Source: Achromobacter xylosoxidans
GTDB lineage: Bacteria; Pseudomonadota; Gammaproteobacteria; Burkholderiales; Burkholderiaceae_B
Length of the DNA stretch: 64,000 bases
Direction: 5' to 3'
Assembly (NCBI RefSeq): GCF_002192695.1
Contig: NZ_MTLG01000002.1
Coordinates: 1 to 64,000, forward strand
Within the stretch, counting starts at the first letter, position 1; each line of letters opens with the position of its first letter. The translations under genes and the position numbers were made by a program. Of the stretch, positions 34,476 to 47,098 are shown in pieces. The notes under the pieces are model-generated. The model ran no database searches. It saw only the letters and a list, made by a program, of their open reading frames with translations, and was not told the origin of the DNA.

Positions 34476-35257
34476 AAACGCCCGAAACCCGCCTCTGCGC
34501 GCATCATCTGACCGGCATGTCCTACCGCGACGTGGACCTGGTCGAAGACCTGATCGGCAAGAAGACCTTCACCGAAGTCATGATCATGCAGATCCTGGGC
34601 CGCGAGGCCCGCCCGGTGGACCTGCGCATCGTCGACGCGGTGCTGGTCACGCTGATGGAGCATGGTCTGACGCCCAGCGCCATCGCCACGCGGCTGATCT
34701 ACATGAGCGCGCCGGAAAACCTGCAGGGCGCGGTGGCGTCGGGGCTGATGGCGGTGGGCAGCCAGTTCGTCGGCACCATGGAAAACTGTTCGCGCCTGCT
34801 GGACCGCATCCGCCAGGCCGACGATGGTCGCACGGAAGCCCTGGCGATCGCCCGCGAATTCCGCGAATCGCGCAGCGCCCTGCCAGGCTTCGGCCACCAT
34901 CTGCACAAGCCCGACGATCCGCGCTCGATCAAGCTGCTGGCGCTGGCCGAGGCCGAGCCGGATCTCAAGGGCGACTCGCTCAAGGCGCTGCGCCTGCTCT
35001 CGGCCGCCATCGACGAGACCTACGGCAAGCACATCACCATCAATGCCACCGGCGCGGTCGCGGCGCTGCTCAGCGAGATCGGCGTGCCGACCGAACTGAT
35101 GCGCGGCTTTGCCGTCATCTCGCGCGCGGCCGGCCTGGTGTCGCACGTGGCCGAGGAACAGCAAAGCCCGTCCGGGCGCTACATCTGGGAAACCATAGAC
35201 CACGCCATACCCTATGTGGGCCGTGGCAAGACGCATCAGGACGCAGAGCAAGCGTAA
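34472..35257 (+). CDS. Citrate synthase superfamily protein, citryl-CoA-lyase-like
   Basis: Protein of 261 aa, far shorter than citrate synthase (about 430 aa) and close to the length of stand-alone citryl-CoA lyases. The fold signature GFGHHLHKPDDPR (139-151) carries His142, equivalent to E. coli GltA His305. Aligned by eye, the region of GltA His264 (GPAHGG) reads GSQFVG here, with Phe99, and the position of GltA Asp362 is Thr193 in INATGAVAALL. Two of three classical catalytic residues thus look replaced. It is coupled to the CoA ligase by a 4-bp overlap. It may cleave a citryl-CoA-like thioester with a modified mechanism, or do something else. Confidence 0.85.
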   Translation: MKTPETRLCAHHLTGMSYRDVDLVEDLIGKKTFTEVMIMQILGREARPVDLRIVDAVLVTLMEHGLTPSAIATRLIYMSAPENLQGAVASGLMAVGSQFVGTMENCSRLLDRIRQADDGRTEALAIAREFRESRSALPGFGHHLHKPDDPRSIKLLALAEAEPDLKGDSLKALRLLSAAIDETYGKHITINATGAVAALLSEIGVPTELMRGFAVISRAAGLVSHVAEEQQSPSGRYIWETIDHAIPYVGRGKTHQDAEQA

Positions 35258-35320
35258 CGGCGCATCCGCAGGGACGGGGGAATGGCCGGCGAGTACGCCT
35301 GGCCGCTCCCCCGGCAGCGT

Positions 35321-39094
<3,774 letters not shown>

Positions 39095-39214
39095 GGGCAG
39101 GTCCGGATGGAGTTGGCGATGGCGGCGCTATGTGGCGAAAAAGCGAAAAACGCCGCAAAAACAAGCCCTGATCGTAACAAAATGGGCCTATCCGCGCCTC
39201 CCGGTGATACAGTT

Positions 39215-39432
39215 TCGGCCCCGAACCGGTGCTTTCGGCGCACAGGGCAGGCAAGAACGCAACACTTGCCAGCCGCGCGCGAAAGGTAAACGGGAAACAG
39301 GAAGAACCTCCCAGGACTGCGGCCCCACAAGGCGCCGGCAAACCCTGGCTCCAGCCTGTGCTGCCCCCGCAACGGTCCCCATGCGCGCAATGTGCCCATG
39401 GCAGCCCGATACCGGCCAGTTCGATCGCCAGG
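39215..39432 (+). promoter_or_regulatory. Cobalamin (B12) riboswitch
   Basis: The core elements occur in order: CGGTGC...GCAC at about 39227, ACGGGAAACAGG (39290-39301), GCTGCCCCCGCAACGGT (39360-39376) and GCAGCCCGATACCGGCC (39401-39417), the last being the closing box of the class. It ends about 105 nt before the TonB receptor start codon, in the sense orientation. It should shut off expression of the receptor (and probably the binding protein) when adenosylcobalamin is plentiful. End points are approximate. Confidence 0.88.
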
Positions 39433-39536
39433 AAGTCCATGCAGTGCCGCCAGGCCCTCACCGGCCCGCCGCGGCGTGGACGACCTCCCCATCGTGAATG
39501 GCCTGCGGGGTCGCGGGTCGCATCGAGGTTACGTAG

Positions 39537-41582
39537 ATGAAAACCCGCTCCATCCGGCGCTACGCCGGCGCCCTGCTCTGCTCCGCCCCGGCCATCGCCG
39601 CCGCCCAGCAAGCCGCCTCCACCACGCCCCAGCTCGACGCCGTCACGGTCACCGCCCAGCGCGTGCCGACCGACGGCCGCACGCTGCCGGTGTCGATCTC
39701 GGTCATCACCGCCGAAGACATCGCCGCATCTAGCGCCCGCACCATGCAGGAAGTGCTGTCGACCCAGGCCGGCATCCACCTGATCAACACCAGCAGCTCG
39801 AGCGACAACTCCATCGTTGACCTGCGCGGCTTCGGCATCACCGGCGCCAGCAACACGCTGATCCTGATCGATGGCGTGAAGCAGAACACCAACGACCTGT
39901 CGGCGCCCAGCCTGGGCGTGGTGCCGCTGGATCAGGTCGAGCGCATTGAAATCGTGCGCGGCAGCGGCTCGGTGCAATACGGCGGCGGCACCACCGGCGG
40001 CGTGATCAACATCATCACCCGTTCCGATTTCTCCAAGGAGCCGGTCACCGCCCGCGCCACCGCCACCTTCGGCAGCTACGGCCTGCGCCAGTACGACGCC
40101 GCCGTGGCCATGAACAATGAAAAGGTCGGCATCGACGCCTACATGCAGTCGCTGCACAGCGACGGCTACCGCGACCACAGCGGCGAGCGCCGCGAAGGCG
40201 GCGGCGGCGGCATCACCTTCCGCCACGACGACGGCTCGATCCGCCTGTACGGCCGCACCACCACGCAGAAGCTGGAGCTGCCCGGCCCGCGCACGATCAA
40301 CCCCAAGACCGGCCTGAACGAATACCAGGACGATCCGCGCGGCTCGAAGAACGACGTCGATTACGTCAAGACCACCACCACCACCTTCGGCCTGCAGCTC
40401 GAGCAGGCGATCGGCGCCGGCACCCTGTACGCCGACCTGTCGACCCGCGAGAAGAAGCTCGACGGCCTGACCTACGACGGTTTCGGCGACATCCTGCGCG
40501 ACCAGAAGCTGGAAGAGAACATCGCCAGCGTGCGCTACCGCCTGCCGATCAACGGCGGCCACAGCATCGTCTTCGGCGCCGACGGCCAGGAAGCCAAGAC
40601 CACCGCCAACCAGAACGCCTACTACGACTTCCAGCCCTCGAAGTGGCAGTCGCGCCAGCACCAGTACGGCCTGTTCGCCGAAGGCCAGGTGCGCGCCACC
40701 GACAGCACCTATGTGACGGCCGGCGTGCGCCGCCAATACGCCTCCGACGACCTGGACGTGATTTCCGGCTCGGGCACGGCGTCGGACCGCAGCAACCACC
40801 TGACCGCCTGGCAGCTGGGCGTGCGCCAGGACCTGCCCGCCGGCTTCGGCGTGTACGGCAAGGTCGGCCGCAGCTTCCGCCTGCCCAACGCCGACGAACT
40901 GCTGTCGGTGCAGACCCCGCTGGCGCCGCAGACCTCCACCGACAAGGAAATCGGCGTGACCTGGCAGTCGGCCAGCAGCAGCGCCCGCCTGTCGTACTTC
41001 CGCTATGACCTGACCAACGAGATCCAGTACAACCCGCTGGCCGATGGCATCTGGGGTCCGGGCACGGGCGCCAACACCAACCTGGACCCGACCCGCCGCC
41101 AAGGCATCGAACTGGAAGGCCACACCGCGATCTCCAGCAGCGTGTCGCTGGACGCCAATCTGACCTGGATGGAAGCGCAATTCCGCTCCGGCACCTACGC
41201 CGGCGTGGACCTGGCGGGCAAGACCGTGCCGCTGGCGCCCAAGTGGCTGGCCAACGCCGGCGTGACCTGGCGCCCCACCGATGCGTTCCTGTGGAACGTG
41301 ACGGCGCAATACGTGGGCAAGTCGCGCATGGACAACGACCAGGCCAACCAGTTCGCCAAGGAGCTGGACGCCTACGTGCTGTTCAACACCAAGGTGGCCT
41401 ACAAGTTCACGCGCAACATCGAAGGCGCCATCGGCGTAAACAACATCTTCGACCGCCAGTACGCCACCTACGGCATCCGCGGCGGCAATGCCTCGTTCGA
41501 AATGCTGGGTCCGGTCGCCAACTACAGCCTGTATCCCGCGCCTGGCCGCAACTTCTACGCGTCGCTCACGCTGCGCTATTGA
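39537..41582 (+). CDS. btuB: TonB-dependent outer membrane receptor, BtuB-like (cobalamin)
   Basis: Outer-membrane receptor of 681 aa. The signal peptide ends near AIAAAQQ (residue 24-26). A TonB-box-like segment LDAVTVTAQR (about 33-42) follows, then the plug (VLSTQAGIHL, RIEIVRGSGSVQYGGGTTGGVINI, written in parts) and a beta-barrel ending in the aromatic YASLTLRY motif. The cobalamin riboswitch directly upstream and a B12-type periplasmic binding protein directly downstream identify the ligand as cobalamin or a corrinoid. Receptor length and the extra segment near residues 180-330 exceed E. coli BtuB (about 614 aa). Confidence 0.88.
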   Translation: MKTRSIRRYAGALLCSAPAIAAAQQAASTTPQLDAVTVTAQRVPTDGRTLPVSISVITAEDIAASSARTMQEVLSTQAGIHLINTSSSSDNSIVDLRGFGITGASNTLILIDGVKQNTNDLSAPSLGVVPLDQVERIEIVRGSGSVQYGGGTTGGVINIITRSDFSKEPVTARATATFGSYGLRQYDAAVAMNNEKVGIDAYMQSLHSDGYRDHSGERREGGGGGITFRHDDGSIRLYGRTTTQKLELPGPRTINPKTGLNEYQDDPRGSKNDVDYVKTTTTTFGLQLEQAIGAGTLYADLSTREKKLDGLTYDGFGDILRDQKLEENIASVRYRLPINGGHSIVFGADGQEAKTTANQNAYYDFQPSKWQSRQHQYGLFAEGQVRATDSTYVTAGVRRQYASDDLDVISGSGTASDRSNHLTAWQLGVRQDLPAGFGVYGKVGRSFRLPNADELLSVQTPLAPQTSTDKEIGVTWQSASSSARLSYFRYDLTNEIQYNPLADGIWGPGTGANTNLDPTRRQGIELEGHTAISSSVSLDANLTWMEAQFRSGTYAGVDLAGKTVPLAPKWLANAGVTWRPTDAFLWNVTAQYVGKSRMDNDQANQFAKELDAYVLFNTKVAYKFTRNIEGAIGVNNIFDRQYATYGIRGGNASFEMLGPVANYSLYPAPGRNFYASLTLRY

Positions 41583-41635
41583 TGGCGGCATTCCGATATA
41601 GTCGGCGTTCCCCGCTGGCTATATCGGCTTCCTGC

Positions 41636-42586
41636 ATGACCTACGCACGTACCCATCCCCGCGCCGTTCCGGGGCCGTACCCGGCCCTGGGCGCGCTGCT
41701 GGTTGCGGGCCTTCTGGCGGGCCTTGCCATGCCGCCGTCCGCAGCCGCGCAAGCCGCGCCCGGCCCGGCAGCCGCCGCCATCCAGGTCCGCGACGACCAA
41801 GGCCGCACGGTGCCGCTGGCCGCTCCCGCCCGGCGCGCCGTCACGCTGGCCCCGCACGCCACCGAACTGGTCTTTGCCGCAGGCGCGGGCGACCGCCTCG
41901 TCGCCACCATCCGCGGCAGCGACTATCCGCCCGCCGCCCGCCAGTTGCCCGTCATCGGCGACGGCACCCAGCCTGATCCCGAACGCGTGGCGGCCGTGCG
42001 CCCCGATCTGCTGATCGCCTGGCAGCCCGGCGCCGCCGCGCCGCTGGCGCGGGTGATGGACAAGCTGGGCGTGCCGGTGTTCTACAGCGACCCGCAGACC
42101 CTGGCCGCCATCCCCGACGCGGTCGAACGCATGGGCGCGCTGTTCGGCACCGAAGCGCAGGCGCGGCCCGCGGCCCAGGCCCTGCGCGCGCGCCTGGACG
42201 CCCTGGCCGCGCGCCATGCCGGCCGCCGTCCCGTGCGCGTCTTCGTGCAGGCGGGGCTGGATCCCATCTACACCCTGAACGACAGCAGCATCGTCAGCGA
42301 CGCCCTGCGCGTCTGCGGCGGCGTCAATGTCTTCGGCCAGGCGCCCGTGGTGGCGCCCCAGGTCACGCTGGAAAGCGTGCTGGCGGCGCGGCCCGAGGCG
42401 GTGCTGGCCGGCATTTCCCGCCCCGAGGACGCCGCCCGCAACCTGGCTGCCTGGCAGGCGCTGGGGCTGCCCGCCGCGCGGCTGGGGCACGTGTACGGCG
42501 TGGACGCCGACGCTCTGTACCGCCCCGGTCCGCGCTTGATCGATGCCGCCGAGGCGATCTGCGCCGATCTGGACCGCCTGCGCTGA
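41636..42586 (+). CDS. Cobalamin-type ABC transporter periplasmic binding protein (BtuF-like)
   Basis: Periplasmic protein of 316 aa with the helical-backbone metal-receptor fold. A signal peptide (ALGALLVAGLLAGLAMPPSA, about 19-38) is followed by VTLAPHATELVFAAGAGDRLVA and RPDLLIAWQPG, typical of B12- and siderophore-binding proteins. The ATG at 41636 gives a sensible signal peptide. An in-frame ATG at 41582 overlaps the receptor stop (TGATG) and would couple translation; it is a real alternative. No BtuC or BtuD gene is adjacent. It probably collects corrinoid delivered by the receptor. Confidence 0.87.
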   Translation: MTYARTHPRAVPGPYPALGALLVAGLLAGLAMPPSAAAQAAPGPAAAAIQVRDDQGRTVPLAAPARRAVTLAPHATELVFAAGAGDRLVATIRGSDYPPAARQLPVIGDGTQPDPERVAAVRPDLLIAWQPGAAAPLARVMDKLGVPVFYSDPQTLAAIPDAVERMGALFGTEAQARPAAQALRARLDALAARHAGRRPVRVFVQAGLDPIYTLNDSSIVSDALRVCGGVNVFGQAPVVAPQVTLESVLAARPEAVLAGISRPEDAARNLAAWQALGLPAARLGHVYGVDADALYRPGPRLIDAAEAICADLDRLR

Positions 42587-42735
42587 CCCATGTCCGCGCC
42601 GCGATCTGCAAATAGTGGAACGCTACATTTCACCGGACACGTCTGCCGCGCGGCGTCGTGCTTTATCATTCGAGCAACGAATCGCCAGTCCCCGCGGGCC
42701 TCGCATCGTGCGCACCCGCCCTTTGAACCTCCGCC

Positions 42736-43539
42736 ATGACCACTCAAGACACTCTCACCATCGCCGGCCGCGCCTACTCGTCGCGCCTGCTCGTCGGCAC
42801 CGGCAAGTACAAGGACTTTGAACAGACCCGCGCGGCGCTGGATGCCAGCGGCACCGAGATCGTGACGGTCGCCATCCGCCGCACCAATATCGGCCAGAAC
42901 CCCGGCGAACCGAACCTGCTGGACTACGTCCCGCCGTCGAAATTCACGCTGCTGCCCAATACCGCCGGCTGCTACAGCGCCGACGAGGCCGTGCGCACGC
43001 TGCGCCTGGCGCGCGAACTGCTGGACGGCCATGAGCTGGTCAAGCTGGAAGTGCTGGGCGACCCGCAGACCCTGTTCCCCAACATGCCGGAAACGCTCAA
43101 GGCCACCAAGACCCTGGTGGACGAAGGCTTCAAGGTGATGGTGTATTGCACCGACGATCCCATCCAGTGCCGCATGCTGGAAGACCTGGGCGCGGTCGCC
43201 GTGATGCCCCTGGCCTCGCTGATCGGCTCGGGCATGGGCATCCTCAACCCCTGGAACCTGCGCCTGATCATCGAGCAGGCGCGCGTGCCCATCGTGGTGG
43301 ACGCCGGCGTGGGCACCGCCTCGGACGCCGCCATCGCCATGGAACTGGGCTGCGACGCCGTGCTGATGAACACCGCCATCGCCGGCGCGCGCGATCCCAT
43401 CCTGATGGCCAGCGCCATGAAGAAAGGCGTGGAAGCCGGCCGCGAGGCCTTCCTGGCCGGCCGCATGCCCAAAAAGCTGTACAGCGGCGCCCCCAGCTCG
43501 CCCAACGAAGGCCTGATCACGGCAGGCGCCCCCAAATGA
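42736..43539 (+). CDS. thiG: Thiazole synthase ThiG
   Basis: TIM-barrel enzyme of 267 aa that builds the thiazole phosphate of thiamine from deoxyxylulose phosphate, dehydroglycine (or its equivalent) and ThiS-thiocarboxylate. The family sequence [15 protein letters not shown] is near the start. The Schiff-base Lys is in [11 protein letters not shown] (near 99), and [23 protein letters not shown] is the phosphate site. ThiS and ThiO genes are not adjacent. Its stop overlaps the thiD start (ATGA), so the thiazole and pyrimidine branches are linked here. Confidence 0.96.
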   Translation: MTTQDTLTIAGRAYSSRLLVGTGKYKDFEQTRAALDASGTEIVTVAIRRTNIGQNPGEPNLLDYVPPSKFTLLPNTAGCYSADEAVRTLRLARELLDGHELVKLEVLGDPQTLFPNMPETLKATKTLVDEGFKVMVYCTDDPIQCRMLEDLGAVAVMPLASLIGSGMGILNPWNLRLIIEQARVPIVVDAGVGTASDAAIAMELGCDAVLMNTAIAGARDPILMASAMKKGVEAGREAFLAGRMPKKLYSGAPSSPNEGLITAGAPK

Positions 43540-44378
43540 GCAGCCGCCAGCAGGCCGCCAGCGGCCGTCCCATCCCCAACGCGCTGACCATCGCCGGCGT
43601 CGACCCGTCCGGCGGCGCCGGCATCCTGGCCGACGTGAAGGCCATGAGCGCGCTAGGCGCGTACGGCTGCGCGGTGATCGCCGCGCTGACGGCGCAGAAC
43701 ACCCAGGGCGTCACCGGCATCTCCGCCGTCCCGCCCGCTTTCGTCGGCCAGCAGATCGACACGCTGTTCGCGGACGTGCGCATCGACGCGGTCAAGATCG
43801 GCATGCTGGGCCAGCAGCCGGTGATCCAGGTGGTGGCCGAGAAGCTCGCCAAGTGGACCCCGGCCCACGTGGTGCTGGACCCGGTCATGGTGGCCAAGAG
43901 CGGCGACCTGCTGCTGGAGCGCGACGCCGTGGGCGCCATGCGCGAGGCCCTGCTGCCCCAGGCCACCCTGCTGACGCCCAACCTGCCCGAGGCCGGCGTG
44001 CTGCTGGAAGAACGCCCGGTCGAGACCGTCAAGGAAATGCGGCGCGTGGCCGAACGCCTGCGCAACAAGCTGGCGCATTCGGGCGAGCGCTGGGTGCTGG
44101 TCAAGGGCGGCCACCTGCCCGGCAACGAAACCATCGACCTGCTGCACGACGGCGACCGCATGATCGAGCTGCCCGGCCACCGCATCGAGACCGTCAATAC
44201 CCACGGCACCGGCTGCACGCTGTCCGCGGCGCTGGCCGCGCTGCTGCCCCAAACCGGGGACGTGCCCGAGGCGGCGCGCCGCGCCAAGGCCTACCTCACG
44301 GAGGCCATCCGCCACGCCGAGCGCCTGTCGGTGGGGTCGGGCCACGGTCCGGTGCACCACTTCCACGCCTGGTGGTAG
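43536..44378 (+). CDS. thiD: Hydroxymethylpyrimidine/phosphomethylpyrimidine kinase ThiD
   Basis: Kinase of 280 aa of the ribokinase fold that makes HMP pyrophosphate for thiamine synthesis. [19 protein letters not shown] (about 20-38), [15 protein letters not shown] and the anion-hole/catalytic [15 protein letters not shown] near 224 are the diagnostic motifs. The start overlaps the thiG stop. It ends 98 bp before the isoaspartate methyltransferase-like gene. Confidence 0.95.
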   Translation: MSSRQQAASGRPIPNALTIAGVDPSGGAGILADVKAMSALGAYGCAVIAALTAQNTQGVTGISAVPPAFVGQQIDTLFADVRIDAVKIGMLGQQPVIQVVAEKLAKWTPAHVVLDPVMVAKSGDLLLERDAVGAMREALLPQATLLTPNLPEAGVLLEERPVETVKEMRRVAERLRNKLAHSGERWVLVKGGHLPGNETIDLLHDGDRMIELPGHRIETVNTHGTGCTLSAALAALLPQTGDVPEAARRAKAYLTEAIRHAERLSVGSGHGPVHHFHAWW

Positions 44379-44476
44379 ATCCGGGCGTCTGAAACATCTG
44401 TCGGCGGGGTCGGGCGTCACAGTGCGCTACGAATCGGTACAATGGTCTGTTGATTCCTCTGTTTTTTCTGACCGTC

Positions 44477-45157
44477 ATGAACGCTTCGACCCTGCCCGAC
44501 GTAGAACAAGCCCGCTTCAACATGGTGGAACAGCAGATCCGCCCCTGGGATGTTCTGGACGCCAACGTGCTGCAAGCGCTGTTCGATGTGCGCCGCGAAC
44601 AATTCGTTCCGCCGGCCCTGCGCGCGCTGGCGTTTTCCGACCTGGAACTGCCGCTTGAGATCAACGCGGTCAACACCCGCCAGAACATGCTGGCGCCCAA
44701 GGTGGAAGCCCGCCTGGCGCAAGAGCTGCTGCTGACCAAGTCCGACTGTGTGCTGGAAATCGGCACCGGCTCCGGCTACCAGGCCGCGCTGCTGGGCTAC
44801 CTGGCGCAGCAGGTCACCTCGGTCGAGATCGACAGCCGCCTGGTGACGTTCGCGCAGCAGAACCTGCAGATGAACAACGTCACCAACGTCAAGGTCGAAA
44901 CCGGCGACGCCCGCAACGGCTGGGGTTCCACCGAATACGACGCCATTCTCGTCACCGGTTCCGTGCCGACCGTCCCCGACGCGCTGAAGTACCAGTTGCG
45001 CGTGGGCGGCCGCCTGGTCGTGATCGTGGGCCAGGCCCCCGTCATGACGGCCTGTCGCATCACCCGCACCACCGCGGCCAGCTTCGAAACCGTGAACCTG
45101 TTCGAAACCGTCATCAAGCCGCTGCGCGGCGTCACGGTCTCCCAGTTCAAGTTCTGA
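44477..45157 (+). CDS. Protein-L-isoaspartate O-methyltransferase family protein
   Basis: SAM-dependent methyltransferase of 226 aa. FNMVEQQIRPWDVLD at the start and the SAM site VLEIGTGSGYQAALL near 90-105 are Pcm-family signatures. The usual Pcm substrate helix appears shortened, and this subgroup sits before tolC-type genes in betaproteobacteria, so its substrate may not be isoaspartyl protein. The ATG at 44477 was preferred over 44450. It is followed 79 bp later by the TolC-type gene. Confidence 0.85.
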   Translation: MNASTLPDVEQARFNMVEQQIRPWDVLDANVLQALFDVRREQFVPPALRALAFSDLELPLEINAVNTRQNMLAPKVEARLAQELLLTKSDCVLEIGTGSGYQAALLGYLAQQVTSVEIDSRLVTFAQQNLQMNNVTNVKVETGDARNGWGSTEYDAILVTGSVPTVPDALKYQLRVGGRLVVIVGQAPVMTACRITRTTAASFETVNLFETVIKPLRGVTVSQFKF

Positions 45158-45236
45158 CCCCCAACCCCGCCGCCGGGTGCCTGCCCCTCCGACGGGGCTG
45201 CGGCGTCCCGGACGGCCCGGCGTATCGTTGACCATC

Positions 45237-46568
45237 ATGCGTGTCCGATTGCTAACGGCTTTACTGGTTTTTACCTGCGCCGCGAGCGTCGGCCCGTCGC
45301 TTGCCCGCGCGCAGAACCTGATCCAGATCTGGCAATCAGCGCTGGGCAATGACCCGATCTACGCCGCCGCGCGCGCCAACTACCGCGCCGGCCTCGAAAA
45401 AGAACCCCAGGCGCGCTCCCTGCTCCTGCCCCTGATCTCCGCCGAAGCGGGCGGGGCCTACCAGGAAACCCGCAGCACCCGTGGCATGGGCATCGCCTAC
45501 AGCGGCGGACGCGGCGTGTGGGACCTGTCCCTGACCCAGCCGCTATTCGATTGGGGCCGCTGGCAGAACTTCGAGCAATCCAAGCTGATCGTCGCCGACG
45601 TCGAAGTGCAGCTGCAACAGGCCTACCAGGACTTGCTGCTGCGCGTGGCCGACGCCTATTTCAACGTGCTCTACGCCCAGGACACGCTGACCGCCACCGA
45701 GGCCGAGAAAGCCGCCGTGGCCGGGCAGCTGGAGTCCGCCAAGCGCAACTTCGAACTCGGCAACGCCACCATCACCGACACCTACGAGGCGCAGGCGCGC
45801 TACGACCTGGTGGTGGCGCAGGAACTGCGCCTGCAGAACGATCTGGAAGTCCGCCGCGACGAACTGGCCAAGATCATAGGCACGGCTCCCGGCGCCTTGT
45901 CCGAACTGCCCTATGGCGTGCAACTGCCCGCGCCGCAGCCCGCCCGCGTGGCCGACTGGAGCAACCAGGCCGAGTCCTCCAGCCTGGACGTGCTGCGCGC
46001 GCAGCTCCTGACGCGCATCGCCGGACGCGAGATCCAGATCGCCAAGAGCGGCCATTATCCGACCCTGAACCTGCGCGCCAGCAGCGGCAGCGCCAGCGAC
46101 GCCGTCATGCGCAATGCCGCGCCCGGCAAGCCCATCGACAGCACCATAGGCGTGGTGCTGTCGATTCCGCTGTACTCGGGCGGCGGGGTCTCGTCGCAAG
46201 TGACCGAAAAGGTCCAGCTCGAACAGAAGGCGCGCCACGACTACGAGGCGGCGCGCCGCCAGGCCGTCCAGGCCGCGCGCCAGTACTACACCGGCGTCAC
46301 CAGCGGCCTGGCGCGCATCCAGGCGCTGGAAGCCGGCGAAAAATCCAGCCGCGCCGCGGTCGAAGCCAACCGCACCGGCTACGAAGTCGGCGTGCGCATC
46401 AACCTGGACGTGCTCAACGCCCAGCAGCAGCTTTACGCCACCCAGCGCGATCTGGCCCTGGCGCGCTACAGCACCGTGCTCACCAGCCTGCGCCTGAAGG
46501 CCACCAGCGGCATCCTGGCCGAAGCGGACCTGGAAGCGATCAACCGCCTGCTGCGGGAACCGCGCTGA
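45237..46568 (+). CDS. tolC: TolC family outer membrane channel protein
   Basis: Outer-membrane efflux/secretion channel of 443 aa. The signal peptide (MRVRLLTALLVFTCAASVGP, cleavage near ARAQN) is followed by IWQSALGNDPIYAAARANYRAG, the usual first helix. Two OEP repeats lie at about 30-215 and 240-430. It forms the outer-membrane duct for type I secretion or RND pumps; no pump genes are adjacent. It is co-directional with the methyltransferase and convergent with the heptose adenylyltransferase gene. Confidence 0.9.
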   Translation: MRVRLLTALLVFTCAASVGPSLARAQNLIQIWQSALGNDPIYAAARANYRAGLEKEPQARSLLLPLISAEAGGAYQETRSTRGMGIAYSGGRGVWDLSLTQPLFDWGRWQNFEQSKLIVADVEVQLQQAYQDLLLRVADAYFNVLYAQDTLTATEAEKAAVAGQLESAKRNFELGNATITDTYEAQARYDLVVAQELRLQNDLEVRRDELAKIIGTAPGALSELPYGVQLPAPQPARVADWSNQAESSSLDVLRAQLLTRIAGREIQIAKSGHYPTLNLRASSGSASDAVMRNAAPGKPIDSTIGVVLSIPLYSGGGVSSQVTEKVQLEQKARHDYEAARRQAVQAARQYYTGVTSGLARIQALEAGEKSSRAAVEANRTGYEVGVRINLDVLNAQQQLYATQRDLALARYSTVLTSLRLKATSGILAEADLEAINRLLREPR

Positions 46569-46587
46569 GCCAGTTGCGGCGCCCTGC

Positions 46588-47076
46588 TTACTGGTTCTGG
46601 ATTTTCTTCACGAGCGCGGTGGTCGAGCGCTCGAACTCGAACGGAATCGCCACTGCGCGCCCGCCCCAGGTCTTGACCAGGGCGGTCTCGGGCAGCTTTT
46701 CCATGTCGTAGTCGCCGCCCTTGACGATCAGGTCGGGCTTGAGCTGGCCGATCAGGGCTTCGGGCGTGTCTTCATGGAAGGACGTGACCACGGTCACGAA
46801 GCCCAGCGCCGCCAGCAAGGCGGCGCGGTCTTCCATGCGGTTCAGCGGGCGCTCAGCGCCCTTGCCCAGGCGCCGCACCGACTCGTCGGTGTTCACCGCC
46901 ACCACCAGGGTCGCGCCCAGTTGGGCGGCCTGGTCGAGGTAGGTCGCGTGGCCCCGGTGCAGGATGTCGAAGACGCCGTTGGTGAACACCAGCGGCCGCG
47001 GCAAGCGGCCGGCGGCGACGGCAGCGACGCATTCGTCGCGGGACAGGACCTTGGATTCGAAACGGGCGGCTAGCAT
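46588..47076 (-). CDS. rfaE2: D-glycero-beta-D-manno-heptose 1-phosphate adenylyltransferase
   Basis: Cytoplasmic nucleotidyltransferase of 162 aa that makes ADP-heptose for lipopolysaccharide core synthesis. TNGVFDILHRGHATYL (about 32-47) holds the cytidylyltransferase HxGH-like site, and VKGGDYDMEKL is family-typical. It corresponds only to the C-terminal half of the E. coli HldE; the kinase half must be encoded elsewhere, as usual in this group. It is convergent with the tolC-type gene. Confidence 0.94.
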   Translation of the reverse strand: MLAARFESKVLSRDECVAAVAAGRLPRPLVFTNGVFDILHRGHATYLDQAAQLGATLVVAVNTDESVRRLGKGAERPLNRMEDRAALLAALGFVTVVTSFHEDTPEALIGQLKPDLIVKGGDYDMEKLPETALVKTWGGRAVAIPFEFERSTTALVKKIQNQ

Positions 47077-47098
47077 GCGGCGATTGTATCGCCCCGGC

